The position numbers and the translations under genes are program-made. Of a stretch of DNA of 64,000 bases, positions 48,301 to 60,072 are shown piece by piece (position 1 is the stretch's first letter; each line of letters opens with the position of its first letter). Under the pieces are notes generated by a model. That model searched no databases. It saw only the letters and a program-made list of their open reading frames with translations, and was not told the DNA's origin. This stretch comes from Celoporthe dispersa. Taxonomy: Eukaryota > Ascomycota > Sordariomycetes > Diaporthales > Cryphonectriaceae. The stretch is taken from contig WAID01000005.1 of NCBI GenBank assembly GCA_016584495.1, forward strand, positions 1,934,501 to 1,998,500, given 5' to 3'.

Positions 48301-51300
48301 GGCCCTGATGCTTCGCTGTGATAGGCTGTAGATGGGAAGTTTGTGACACATGCTGTCTTTGCCCAGCCCGGGTGAGGGAGCGGGTGATCATGCCATGTAA
48401 CGGCGTGTGCTGCAGTAACAGAGCATGGCGGGGGGGATCAGGTTAGCGAACAAGGCGTACACGATGGCGTATGTGTCCCGTCCAGGTACGGTATTGTGTG
48501 CTGAGGCGTCCCTCGGCAGGAGGGGCGTGGATGTGGATGAGCCTCTCTTCTGGCATATATTCAAGAGTGCGTATGGTGGTGGCTCGTTGATCTGCTGTCG
48601 ACCACACCCGAGACGGTGGCCCAGAAGCAGACACTCAAGCCCACCCGCATCATTCATCACTGTGAGCGTCCGAAATTGTACCTGGCTGTATTCTCCGAGG
48701 GGACTCTTTTTCCTTCTTCTTCTTCTTCTAGCAGGTCATTTGTGGTACTGCGGTCAGTGGCAGGCAAGAAGAAGTCGTCGTGTGAGGAGAAGATCGGGCA
48801 GGACGAGGACCTGGTTGGTGATGACATTTTCTTCTTTTTACACAAGTCACGAACTTGATTCCTTAGGGGACCAGAAGTGGGCGGATCCCTGGAGACAGGA
48901 CGGCCAGGACGGGACAGGGGACTTTCCTTAGGGCCGGTGCTACAGCAGGCTGCAGGGGGCCAGGATGTCGCTCCAGGGCCTGGACTGCCCTGGGGCCAGC
49001 ACTAGCCAGGCGGTGCTGTGGGAAACGGAAACAGCTGTAGGTTGCCCTTACCCCTCCTCGTCACCCACTGAAGGATCAGTGTTGAATTTAAGCGTTGGTC
49101 TGTGCTCACCTTACCAGGTCACCTTGGCAGCGCCTCATCACCCACTAGCGATAGGCCAGCCAAGTCAGCATTCACCACTCACCCTTCCTCACGCTTCAAC
49201 CACCAGCCTAGCCCTGTACGCGCGTCACACACCTCCCCTCCTCTTCTGGTCGAGAATACCGCCGTGATTTTATAATCACTGCCCTTTCTGGACAGACCAG
49301 AGCGCTATAGACGAGTGGTGGCCTCGGCGGTGCTGTCCAAGGCCGTCATCTGCCGACGACGGGCGCGCAGCAGCGCAGGTATGGCCTGAGCCAGCCCTCG
49401 CAACAACCATGACGATGACTATTTACCCGTGGCACCGTGTTAGGGCCCACATGTCCCTTCAGACTATCAGTGCTTCATCGCCGCGCTTGCCTGCAACGGC
49501 TCAATCACCCACCACAACCCCAAGCTGAGAGGGACGGCAGACATTTCTCACCTCATCTGACCTTCCGTTCTCGAGCCCTCCTCGTCTTCCCGGTGCGACG
49601 TGATGGCTCACCTGCCTCGAGCCAAGTCAACGTGGTGGTATCCACCCGCGGGCAGATACGAGCCAGAATGTTTCGACTTTCCGAGAAGGGGCAAAGGGAA
49701 TCAATCACGCTGGCGCATCTACGCGTAACACTGCACATGTCCGTTTCATGCGCGGACGACTTGGCTTCTGCTACTGCGGCTGTGCCGGTTCCTGGCTGAA
49801 AACGCCGCATCATCTCTCCTCCCAGCAAGCACTAGACAGGTCCACCCAGCTGCACTTCGACTTCTTCCCCGCAACCCACAACACCTTGCTGGCTCCAGTG
49901 CGCGCGGGTTCGAGAACCAGAGCTGCCGTGTTCGGGGCCTGCCTGTGCCTTGCATCGTGCAGGAGGGAGGTGGTTGGTTGGTCTAGACGGGCCAGTGCGC
50001 CAGGCTCTGCTTGGTTTGTGCATGGCCCATGACCACCGACACGCTCACTCACACTCACCCCACAGCGCCAAGCAGCCGGGCGAACACTGTTCTGAGAGGG
50101 AGCCATCATCAGGATTATCTGCACAGAGTGCGCGAGTTGGCACAGTCGCCAGCATACATAGTATGACCTGGCAGCTAGACACTTAGTCTGCACCCATCCT
50201 GGCCGGCCCAGCAACGAATGATCCACCTCCTCACCGCGAGTGCACAGATCGCGTTCGTCTGTCCCAGGTTCGGTCCCGACAGCTTGGCTCCATCGCCATC
50301 TTGCATAACATTACTGGTTTAGCGAAGCGCCGGTCTGCATTCAGGCACAGCTCACTAGTCAAGCGTCTGTTCCTTGCTGTGGTGTCCGCCCACCGTCGAA
50401 TCCCATCGCAATGCACCTGACGCTGGCGATCCAACCCGGCGCTATCGCTGCGCTGACCTGATATCACTGGCTCTGTGATCAAGGATGATCCCGTCGTGAT
50501 GAGGGTCGCTGGCCGGGAGGCCCGCTATTGTGGACGGCCTTGGGATTGATGTGATGGCAAACTTCACCCACAACGGTCGGCAATGGCAAGCACCACTGCT
50601 ACAGCAGTAGCAGCACCTGAATCTGGCTGAGGACAATGATGAGCAGCCGGAGGCCGAGAAGAGAGCCGTCATACTTCAACCCAAAGGACATTCTCGGAAC
50701 CTGAAGGTGCATCACTATAAAACTTGTCACCTGGCCATCGATTAAATTTGAACCTTACGTAGGCATTCGTCCAATCACTGGTGGCCTTTCTATCACCCCC
50801 CCTCGAAATGGTTGACGTTTGCGGAATCGACAAACAGCGTTTGCGACTAGGGCTAGCATTGATACGGTTCGCATAGACGACTGACTACTATAGTGTCCAC
50901 ACACCACCTCTCTGTAAGGACCGAATATGATGGCTCAGCCACGCCTGTAGAGACATCTGCGCATGGTTACTGCCTGACCTGGCCTTGATCGGATGCTCCT
51001 GGACAAAAAAGTGCGCTGTGGGACTGCCGACAGCGCCCCTCTCCAAGCTCAGCTGGGCCCGTGGACGAAGGTCTGGCTCGTTGATTGCCCGCGAGCAGGC
51101 CTCTAGGTGCTACCAGCCACCGCCAAGTCGTTCCTATCGAGCACTTATGAACTGGCACTTGACTGGCATGGATTTTTGGCGTGCTGAACATGAACGTTGT
51201 CAGCGTGCCACTGCAGTCCAGGGTATCATGGTTCAAAGGATCGTCGCCCGCCTGAGCGTGCCACCTGTAGTGAATGACATGCAGGTGCCGAGCTGCAGCC

Positions 51301-53916
51301 CGTCACACGCGCCACCATCCAGCATATCGTCCGCCTCCAGCGGCATATTCCGAGTCTATACTACTGGTCCAGCTGTGCAGCAGCACGCCGCCGTGATAGG
51401 AGCGGCACATCTGCATCTATTCGAAACATACCAGCGACGCACGTGCTCACGCCCCCGCGGCCCAGGTGCGCCAATGACAGCCTCACCGCGGAGTGGCTTT
51501 GGACAGCCTGACCGGCTTTGTGATGCCTCAACCTCCTCCCACCTCTCTACTTACACGGCTCGCTGCATGATGGCCTTTCTGACCACCGGCATGATCAGCA
51601 GTCACCAGGCGCTCAAGCTCTCCGGCGCTGGCCGGTGTGCCACCAGCAGCTTGGGTGCATAACCTGTTGACACCGTGACATTTTCGACGCATACGAGATA
51701 CAAATTACCTAAGTATCACTATAGTACTGTATACAGAAAGCTCCGTTCCGACGCGATCTCAGACAATGCCCCTCCCCCCCTCCCCTCCTTATGCTGCCAT
51801 GTCTCACATCCCGAGAGCTCGGTCGATGAGATGGGGAAGGGGGCGTGGGAAGGCATCGCATCTGATCTGATAAGCTCTTCTTCTATCGCGCGTCCGCCCC
51901 GGCAGCCTGGAGCCGAGCCGATGTTTCGATCGTCGCCATCCCGCCGCCCCTCCCCTCCCCCCCCCTCGCTTGTTGCTAGCAGGCGTCATCTGTTTCTGGT
52001 TCACTTTCAGCCACCCAAGAGAGCTACGCGGGCGCGCCCATTCCATATCCCATCACTTGAACAGACGTATCAAGCCCCAAAGAAGTACAAGTTTTTTTTC
52101 TTTCTCTCTTCTTTCTTTCGTTTACACAAACTTACACCTTGCAGGATTCGCTTGCATAGAGGAGCGGGCCACGCACAAGTGCATGGTACCGAGGATTCGG
52201 CTATCGCTGTCCAAGTCAGATTCATCTGAGAAATCAACGGTCCCTCGTCTGGCTTCATAATCACCGTGCTCAAAAGGTATCATATACGGTCGCCCTTGGT
52301 CCGGTGATCGCGGCCCCACCTCCAATCCGGACCGCTCTCACGGGTGACATCGTTCCCGAGAGAAGGTCTGAAAGATGGCCGCGTCGCATGAATCTTTTTT
52401 ATCTTGACTTATATCCCGCCTCGATATTGCTTTTTAGTTCTCTACTAACCCACACCGCTCTTTGCTTCGCAGTGCCAGTCCCTGTTCTTTTCCGCATCTC
52501 TATGGCCCACCAGCCTTGGAATATACTCGTCATGGCGGTAGAGTTGGCTGCTAGTAGTAGTGGCCGAAGGGGTTGATGTGTGTTTGTGTGTGTGGGAGAG
52601 GGAGGGAGGGAGAGAGAGAAGCCTTGTGATGTAGCCTCCTCCTTGCAGTCGTCCGCGCGGCCTTGGGCTGACTCGCTCTTGTGGCTGGCTGGGCTGGCCG
52701 GCCTGCCTGCCTGCCTTCACTGAGCCCAAGGCGTAGGCACATTCTCTCCCTCATTTGCACGCCCGCCCACCATGTGAGCATACCCTAAGCATGCTTTGAG
52801 CCCAATTGGGACCTCTCCCGCAGTATTTACTCCTAATAGGTAAGCAGCACAAAGTAGCTCATTGCTCGGACCCCACTTGAGCCAATGCCCATCATCGAGT
52901 GTGGCGAGGACGGCGGTGATCTCACGCACGCTATATACATCAGGGGTCAAAGATACAGTCCAACAGTGGTTTCTTCCTCTTCTTCTTCTTCTTATTGTTC
53001 TTATTTATTTTTCTTCATTTAGCCGCTATGATGGCTCTAGGACGGTCGAGATGTTCAAGGGACGGAATTATTTCCGCAGCGTCAGCGTTGTAGTCGGAGG
53101 AGTGCAGTAATTACAGTTTTGTGTTCTCACTCGTTGGGCCTTGCGGTGGGCGGCCGAGCAGGCTGAAAATTACTGTGGGTATCAGCCTCGCCTACCAGCT
53201 AGCGACCTGATCGGGCCTCTTCTGTACAATTCTTGGCCAAAGATAAATGTTTCTGGTGAACCTTTCGTCGTGTACTGTCTATCATCCCGACCCACAGTTT
53301 CGTGAGAGGTGTGAAAAGTCGCCAGCCTTGTGGGCAGTCAGCAACCCACCCAAGACGTCCAGCTTGAGGACGGAGAGTCACTCGCATGGATTTTTTGGAT
53401 ACATGTTGAACCTGGTTGTCCATATTAGCTTTCAACCTCGAGCAATAGACTCGAGAGGCTAGACCCAGGGCTCTCCCTGGCCTGAATGCACTTGTCGATG
53501 CCCTTGGCTGTTAGGCATCACCATGAGCAGAAAAGGACCTACCGAACTGATTGTCCCAACCCTATTTCAATGAAGCAGAGAGAAGAAGACGCTCAGAAGT
53601 GTGTCTGTGATTTGAATGTTTTGGCATACCTTCAGTAGACTGTTAAACAGTATCTATTTGTGCTTCTAGAGAGCTCCGTCTCACACAGAATACTATTCCT
53701 GGTGGTGACAATGACCGGAAATTGAAAATTACCTGAATTACGGTATCTTTGTATTGGGCCTCATCGTGCCTTGTATGTCCATGATAACCATCCGTACCTG
53801 AGCCTGCCGTCCAATTTTAACACAATCTGCCGAGTAACCATATCCCATGCGCCATGTATCCGAACGCTACCATGTAATCTTCCATTTCACGCATTATCGA
53901 GAAAGGCTCTAGGACC
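45314..53916. other. 8.6-kb region without a recognisable gene
   Basis: This is the longest gene-free stretch. Near the C2H2 gene it is low-complexity (CT tract 45340-45390, T14 at 45839-45852, A/G-rich tracts 46330-46380 and 47170-47240). Further away it is of mixed composition. Open frames up to 225 codons (plus 50985-51662) and 320 codons (minus 46040-47002) have no motif, signal peptide or codon bias I trust. It may be an extended regulatory region or 5' leader of the C2H2 gene, or hold non-coding transcripts. Confidence 0.4.
47524..47569. repeat. (CA)n microsatellite
   Basis: ACACACAG, then a long CA run ending CACTTACACACGCG. Confidence 0.8.
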
Positions 53917-54803
53917 CTACTCCGAGGGCTTGACAACCAGCATGCCCGACCACCTCACAATAGTCCCTTCTCTGCCTTCTCTTGTATCACAGCTCTCGAA
54001 GCTACCCTCGGCGGCAGCTGGTGCCTGCGCGAGCATCTTGGCGAAGAAGTGGCGGGCCCGAGCATTGCGTTCCTCCCACTGAAAGACGAGGCACTCGGGC
54101 ACTTTGGCGCCCGCCTCCACGCCATGGACCAAAGCCGGGATGATCTGGAGGCGTCTCCTCTCTCGAGGGAGAGCCCACCCTGTGAAATGTCAGAATACTA
54201 CCGCGGAGCGCAAGGTGATGTGATTCTAGACGCCCTTCAAACGGACCAGAGGGGTGCGTGGTATGAAGAAGAAAGGGCTCACTAACAGGAGTCGATGATG
54301 GGCTGGAACATCTCGCTTCCATAGCCCTGCCGCCAGTATTGTGGCTTGATCAGAAATTCAGCTTCGGGCCAACCAGAGTTAGACGTAGACATTATAGTGC
54401 AGTCTGGCAAGCCGCCCTCGCCGATCATCTCCCCAGTTGAGAGGAGGAAAACACCAAAATACCAATGGGTATGTGCTCGAGAAACAAGCGCCTCGATGGC
54501 CTGCTCAGTCTCATCCTTGCTCCGGTCAGGCCGGCCGCGTATTTTTGAGTGTTCTTGTGTCTCTGCACATATTCGGAGCTCGTAAAATGCGTCGAGGTCG
54601 CCTGGCCCTATGGGCCGTATGAGGAGGCGCTCCGTCTTGAGATGAGGTCGCTCGGAGAGGCTGGGAAGCGGGCGCTTTGGCAAAGAGGTGCTGTAGGAGA
54701 ACCAGGGCGTAACTCCGAGGTTCTCGAGGTCGCTGGCTTTGAGTGTCAACATCAGCTTTGGCATGACCTCCTCGAGTCTCGCAAACGATAGCACCTCTGT
54801 CAT
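53917..54803 (-). CDS. GNAT-family N-acetyltransferase
   Basis: Exons 54803-54287 and 54179-53917 are joined by a 107-nt intron (donor GTTAGT, acceptor TTCACAG), 259 residues without a break. After a 55-residue leader the GNAT fold begins with HLKTERLLIRPIGPGDLDAF (beta1-alpha1), then HWYFGVFLLSTGEMIGEGGL (beta2-4) and EAEFLIKPQYWRQGYGSEMF, whose RQGYG forms the acetyl-CoA pyrophosphate loop (Q/R-x-x-G-x-G/A). The splice restores SWWALPRE. The substrate is unknown; this RimJ/RimL-like subgroup in fungi usually acts on small molecules or protein N-termini. It lies 1.3 kb from the terpene synthase on the opposite strand, which does not by itself show a shared pathway. Confidence 0.85.
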
Positions 54804-55570
54804 AGTCGAGGCACTGGGATAGGATCGGTGTCGGAAAGAGTGTTTGAATTATCGAGATATCGGTGGTCTTTTTGTGTAAAACAGGATAAAGAATGGAGGA
54901 GGAAGCCGTCGGATCCATGGAACCCGGCCAGAGAATGGGGGCGGCCGCCAACTGCTACAACAGGCGGAACTTAAAAGGACAAGCGGGCGCTCAAGGGTCT
55001 AAACCAACCGGGACCGTGGCGAGCTCGCCTCGTCCTGTCGTTATTACTGGGGCTCCTGAATTGAGTCTCCTGCATATGAAGTGGGCCGTTCGATGCGTAG
55101 AAAGTACATGTGGTCAACCAGGGCTGCGTTTCTTGCCCAATGACCACATCGGCAGCAAAGTGAAAAGAACATTGGCAGACATCTATCATAACCGAAGCGA
55201 CCTCCGTCAAGTTGACCAAAAGCAAGCATATTCCCTTGCTTGGTTGTATACCAAGAGGGGAGGGCCTGAGGAAGCACAAGTAAAGTAGCGCCATCTCATC
55301 ACAGACACACGTCGATGCAAGGACCCCTGTGCCAACTGCATTTTAAACTTTCTCGCAGTTACATTCTGATTGCTTCCGGGAGGGCCCTCACCGTATACCG
55401 AGGAGATCCCGTAACAGAACCGGGCCGATCCTCTTTTTCCATACAGGAATCTGCAGGTTGGTACCCGAAACCTTGGAGGTGATTGGAAGGGGGGGCAAAA
55501 AGGGACCTGCCTGCATGTGCTCGTTAACTCTGTGATTCGTCACCGCTTCCACTACTACATCAGCTAGAGT
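54804..55570. other. Intergenic
   Basis: A promoter region for the GNAT gene on its left side. No gene recognised. Confidence 0.35.
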
Positions 55571-55875
55571 TCACTGTATGGGCAAGAACAGCGAGAACGA
55601 AGGAGGCAGATAGACATAAGCTTTCGCCATTATACTCGCTACGAGCTTTTGTGTCGGGCCGTCAAAGACCTCGTAATCATCTCCCACGCCGTTGAGCAAC
55701 TGTTGGAGGCTTGTGAAGCCTATAGCCGAGGCCAGCAGTCCCTCTGCTTCACCGGTCTTCCTCTTTGGCCTGTCCTCACCTCGCTACTGCATATCAGGAT
55801 GTGACGCGTCGAGAAAGGTGTTGCCAGTGGGCCTGTAGGTGGACCTGATAATGTACAAGTCGTCGTTTGGGGCTT
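55571..55875 (-). pseudogene. Fragment of an unrecognised gene with an in-frame TAG
   Basis: Reading the minus strand from about 55875, one frame gives DDLYIIRSTYRPTGNTFLD, a TAG (55784-55786), then EAEGLLASAIGFTSLQQLL, GDDYEVFDG and KLVASIMAKAY, with a TGA at 55571-55573. It has no start codon. Its amino-acid make-up looks like genuine protein rather than random translation, and the frame continues coherently on both sides of the stop. I do not recognise the family. It lies directly upstream of the terpene synthase, on the other strand. Confidence 0.4.
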
Positions 55876-56147
55876 AGCGGACTTGATGCAAAACGATGGT
55901 AGTAGTCGGTCAACTCGCTGCCTTACGACTCGGAAGGGCTACATATGGTGTTTCCGTTCCTAGACCCTCATTGCGTGACATACACAGGGTGCCAATCGGT
56001 CTACGAGCGGAGGTAGAAGTCAAGAGGGTTGGCCAACACGGGGCCCCAGGCTCCTGTCGTTATTCGTAGAAATACTGGGCCTAAAGCTCCCTTATCCTTG
56101 GTCCGTCTCGACTCCTGAGTTTTCTGTTGTCTCTGCTCTTCGTTTGT

Positions 56148-57520
56148 ATGCCCAGAGATTGTCCTCACGTCAAAATCCCAAATCTTGCAACTATGATGTC
56201 CTCCGTGATCTGTCTCCCCGATTTCCAGGCCAAATGGAAGTGGCCACGACAGATGAACCCTTATACTGCGGACATCAGACAGGAGTCCATCGAATGGGCC
56301 ACGAGTTTCGGGGCTTTTAGCCCCAAGGCGCAGAAGTCCTTTGACAAGTGCAACTTCAGTAAGCATAGGTCTTTCCCAACACCCCCGCTTGACTACACGG
56401 CGTCTAAGAACAATGCAAGATCTCTTGACAGGACTACTGTACCCAACTGTGACGCGAGGTACGTTCCATGAAGCCGAAGACTCCCTCCGTACGTCGCCCT
56501 TGATATTAACAGAGTTGTGGTACTCAGATCAGCTCCGATGCGCAAACGATCTAATGAACTTCTTCTTCATCTTCGACGAACACTCTGATAAGTCACTTCC
56601 AGAGGAGGTATGGACCCAAGTCGATGTCATCATGGACGCCTTCGATCATCCAGAGAAGCCTCGTCCGGAAGGAGAATTCGTGGGCGGTGAAGTCGCTCGA
56701 CAGTATGTCTATAAACAAGTATCCGCGCTGGGAAGACCTGAGCGCTGACCGTGGCCTGCTCCAGATTCTGGACTCGAGTGTGTTCCATGTCAACACCGAC
56801 GTTCCGAAGCCGATTCATCAAGGATATACGAGACTATCTTCACGGCACCGCCGAGCAGGCAGAGGACAGAGACAAGTCATACATTCGCGACCTACACAGC
56901 TATTTCGAGCTCCGGCGGAAGACAATAGGCGTCTTGTCTTCATTTGACATGCTTGAGATGGACAAGTCCATCCCGGACTCAGTACTCGAGGACCCCAGCT
57001 TCCGAGAACTGCTGGACCTGGCGGTTGACCTGACCATCATTGCCAACGTGAGCCTAGCTGAGTGGCCGAAAGTGTACCGAGGCCCTGTCTAGACACTGAC
57101 ATAGTCTAGGATGTCTTGTCGTTTGACAAGGAACAGGCTGTAGGAGACGATCAGCATAACCTCGTCACGATTGTCATGACCGAGCAAGGCCTGGATATAC
57201 AGAGCGCAGTCGACTGGGCGGGGCGACTGCACTCCACCATGACGGACCGCTTTAACGAGCTATTCTCGCAGCTTTCTCGACGTGGCGGCCTCATCGATGA
57301 GGAGGTAAAGTCTTACATGAACGGCGTGGCGCACTGGGTGGGTGGAAATGTCCAGTGGAGCTATGAGAGCGAGAGATACTTTGGGAAACGCGGCTTGGAG
57401 GTGATGGCAACGCGTAGCCTTTGTCTCTCGCCGAAGTTGGGGCAAAGCGGGTTGGAGGTTGGCCCAGTCATCGTTGACGATGTCTCGATGAAGCGAGCCG
57501 ATGGGCAGCTCAGTTACTGA
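56148..57520 (+). CDS. Class I sesquiterpene synthase, intact
   Basis: Five exons: 56148-56358, 56420-56458, 56513-56702, 56765-57047 and 57110-57520, with GT-AG introns of 61, 54, 62 and 62 nt; 377 residues. The metal-binding motif DEHSD (Asp105 to Asp109) ends a hydrophobic FFFIF helix. The second motif, NDVLSFDKE (Asn241, Ser245, Glu249; NDxxSxxxE), is recreated across the last intron. A GEFVGGEVARQ block and the terminal RY pair (Arg330-Tyr331, in WSYESERYFG), which senses diphosphate, are also present. The enzyme would bind three Mg2+ ions and cyclise farnesyl diphosphate. The Asp-rich variant DE(H/Y)SD is typical of the fungal subgroup that includes presilphiperfolanol-type synthases; the product cannot be read from sequence. 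The start at 56148 leads straight into the conserved N-terminus. A Zn2Cys6 gene follows 1.2 kb downstream. Confidence 0.92.
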
Positions 57521-57707
57521 GTCTTGATTTCTCTCTCCTCTTTCTTTCAACAAGACAACATAACATTTATCTTGGGGGTATCAAGGCAGCTAGAAGATTC
57601 TGAGCATTGCATATAGTCACTTGGACGTTTAGGATAAGCAACAACACGGCGTGGATGAAAAAAATGCTTGTCATGAGTTCCCAGCAGTGATATTCGGAAG
57701 AGGATTT

Positions 57708-57972
57708 TCAAGTTTGTTCATCGACAGGATCACCAAAAACAGTCTCTATGATCGCCCTTTGTAAACGCACTTCCACAATCTGCTGCAAATTACGCGCATC
57801 TCTTGTCGTGGCGTTGGACGGATAAGCTGGGGCGATGGGTGCCAGGACGTCGCGTTGCCTGCCAAGGATCTCGTAAAACTTTTGCACGATGCCTCTGCCG
57901 ATTTTGGTGTGATCTTCTGGGAGGGTGAACTGAAAATATCTGGCGATCTCGCTTGTAGAGCTATGCTCTCAT
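57708..57972 (-). pseudogene. Unrecognised coding fragment downstream of the terpene synthase
   Basis: The minus strand is open for about 83 codons with a coherent sequence (EIARYFQFTLPEDHTKIGRG, then FYEILGRQRDVLAPIAPAYP and VEVRLQRAIIETVFGDP) to a TGA at 57708-57710. It has no ATG and is preceded by a stop, so it is a remnant or an exon of something lost. The family is not recognised. Together with the fragment at 55.6-55.9 kb it brackets the terpene synthase. Confidence 0.38.
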
Positions 57973-58689
57973 CTACTCGTCCGTGCCGTCCTACATTGGC
58001 TTTCCTCCAAGTCAGCCAGTGAAACAGTGTGCAGAATCAGTATCAGATGCACCACGATTAAGGAGGGCGATGATGTTCGGTATAATAAACTTATCATCAA
58101 ACAAAGCATCTACGTAGGTGATGTATCGCATCTTTACCATGCGCGTTGATCACCGAGAGGCAAGGAACATGAATCATGGTGTATTCATGAGAAACCTAGG
58201 GAGGACTCCGAATTGAGGTCTGCCATCATATTGCCTGTCGCTGTAGTAGTCGTGGAGCGGGTCCGAGGATTAACCGTGCGGTAATAAAAAAAAAAAAAAG
58301 TTCCTACTTCTATGTGTACACTGGGAGAGACGGAATATTCCTTCCGGATGGTTGATGCTTGAGGGGCGCGGCAAAGATGTACCGTATTAACTAGGTACGC
58401 TCTGCCTCTAGAGTGTAAGCGGAACCAGAAGGGAGGTGGGGGTGGGGGGGCCTGCGGGTGGATGCATAAGCCCAGCAAAGGCTGCACTATATGACTTTAC
58501 ATACATAGTAACAAGAGTTGCGGACGCTACCTGAGTATGGTTAGCTTCCGCCTGGGGACGACCTGGGCATGAACCCTTTCCAGGCCAGTCCCTTCTGGAC
58601 TTACTCGAACTTGTTCCTGGACACTCCCACGTATGGCATCGCCTTGTTCCCGGTAACCGTTATTGGATTTTCCGCTTTATATTCTTATT
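57973..58689. other. Intergenic, promoter side of the Zn2Cys6 gene
   Basis: An A13 run lies at about 58287-58299 and a G-rich tract at 58433-58451. No gene. Confidence 0.35.
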
Positions 58690-60072
58690 ATGGCGATGAG
58701 AATTGTGCTAGAGACAAAAGCCTGCGAGTCCTGCGCCTTATCAAAACGCAAGTGTGGCAAGGAAAAACCAAGATGTCACCGTTGCGCTTCGCGGGACCTC
58801 CGGTGCTCGTATCCCCCGGCTCGGCCCAGCTCCTTCGTCCTCCTGCAGAACGACCCGCCAGCGACATGTGAATCGCAGGTGACCCCTACAGCAGCAGAAT
58901 CAGCAGCAGCCCTCGTGAATTATACAGGTGATGATAGTAATGGTAACAATGAGAACAACAACAACAACACACCAGCAACACTCCTCGGCACGCCTGAGCT
59001 GTGGGACCCGAGCGCCCTCTGCCCTCTTCCCGACTTCGACGTGTCCTTCCCTGCCTGCAGCACCGACATCCAGCTGGGCAGGCCACTGTCTACACCACCC
59101 AGGCATCTCAGCTGCGACTGGTTTCTATCTCCACACGCCAAGGACACCATGGACCTCCTTGTCGTCCCGCCCGAGCCGCATAGCATCCCCCCTTACAACA
59201 ACAGCGTCCTGAAGCATTTTCACAAGATTGTCTCCACCAACCTTGCCGACTGGGTATACAAGGGCGCAAACAACTTCATCCACAAGCAGCTCTACATATT
59301 CCGCAACCCCCGATGCGTGCAAGACGCACAGGGCACACTCGCGCTGTATCTGGCCCGGACGGACGAGACGGAGGACGCCGTGTTTCGCACCCTGGACGAC
59401 CGGGCCGACCAGCTGGTCGAGGACGAGGAGAAGCACAAGGCCACGAGCAGCCTCGACACGTTTGGGCATCTGTCGAGGGTCCACTCGCTGCTGACGTACC
59501 AGATCATCGGGCTCCTGGACGGGGACATCCAGCTGCGGGCCAAGGCGGAGGGGCGCATCGATATCCTGGATGCGTGGATAACACAGATGATCGAGAGCCT
59601 GCGGTTCGCCTCATCACTCCTGTCCGGAGGCGGGGCCACCAACGTATATGCGATTATCAACGTGCTGGGGCTGGGTATTAAAGACCTGTTCACGCCCGAG
59701 CAGGTAGCGTCCTGCACTGAGCCACAGGAGGAGATAGTGTGGCAGGCCTGGGTATTCACCGAGTCTCTCCGGCGTACCTGGATCACGGTGGAAGGCCTGC
59801 GCGTCACGTACAATGCACTGAAAAGGGGCTGGGCGTCCTGTCCCGCAGGCATGCTGCTCACGGCGCGGCAGGGGCTGTGGGATGCCGTGTCTCGTTATGC
59901 CTGGGCCGAGGCCGTCACAGGAAGAGACCTCTGGGTCATGGATGGTAGGCAGACAGAGGCTCTGTTCTCCCTGGCTATGGCGGACGAAGTTGATGATTTT
60001 ACCAAGATGTGCATGGAGATTTCTTATGGGCGAGAAAGGATGGAGAAATGGGAAGCAGGGACCGCCTGTTGA
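58690..60072 (+). CDS. Zn2Cys6 (GAL4-type) transcription factor, likely terpene-locus regulator
   Basis: A single exon of 460 residues. The ATG at 58690 is 12 codons before the first ligand. The six cysteines (12, 15, 22, 29, 32, 39) fit C-x2-C-x6-C-x6-C-x2-C-x6-C, with the usual SKRKC basic helix, KPRC and YPP flanks of the binuclear zinc cluster. An Asn/Thr-rich linker (about residues 75-105, with an NNENNNNN run) precedes a helical C-terminal region of about 300 residues resembling the small regulators of fungal secondary-metabolite clusters (AflR-C-like, not the large fungal-specific TF domain). It follows the sesquiterpene synthase on the same strand, 1.2 kb downstream, which makes it the natural candidate for its regulator; this is inference from position. 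Confidence 0.88.
   Translation: MAMRIVLETKACESCALSKRKCGKEKPRCHRCASRDLRCSYPPARPSSFVLLQNDPPATCESQVTPTAAESAAALVNYTGDDSNGNNENNNNNTPATLLGTPELWDPSALCPLPDFDVSFPACSTDIQLGRPLSTPPRHLSCDWFLSPHAKDTMDLLVVPPEPHSIPPYNNSVLKHFHKIVSTNLADWVYKGANNFIHKQLYIFRNPRCVQDAQGTLALYLARTDETEDAVFRTLDDRADQLVEDEEKHKATSSLDTFGHLSRVHSLLTYQIIGLLDGDIQLRAKAEGRIDILDAWITQMIESLRFASSLLSGGGATNVYAIINVLGLGIKDLFTPEQVASCTEPQEEIVWQAWVFTESLRRTWITVEGLRVTYNALKRGWASCPAGMLLTARQGLWDAVSRYAWAEAVTGRDLWVMDGRQTEALFSLAMADEVDDFTKMCMEISYGRERMEKWEAGTAC

Noticed and set aside
50985..51662. 225-codon plus-strand open frame in the gene-poor region
   Set aside because: No motif, no signal peptide, no third-base preference; composition looks like random translation.
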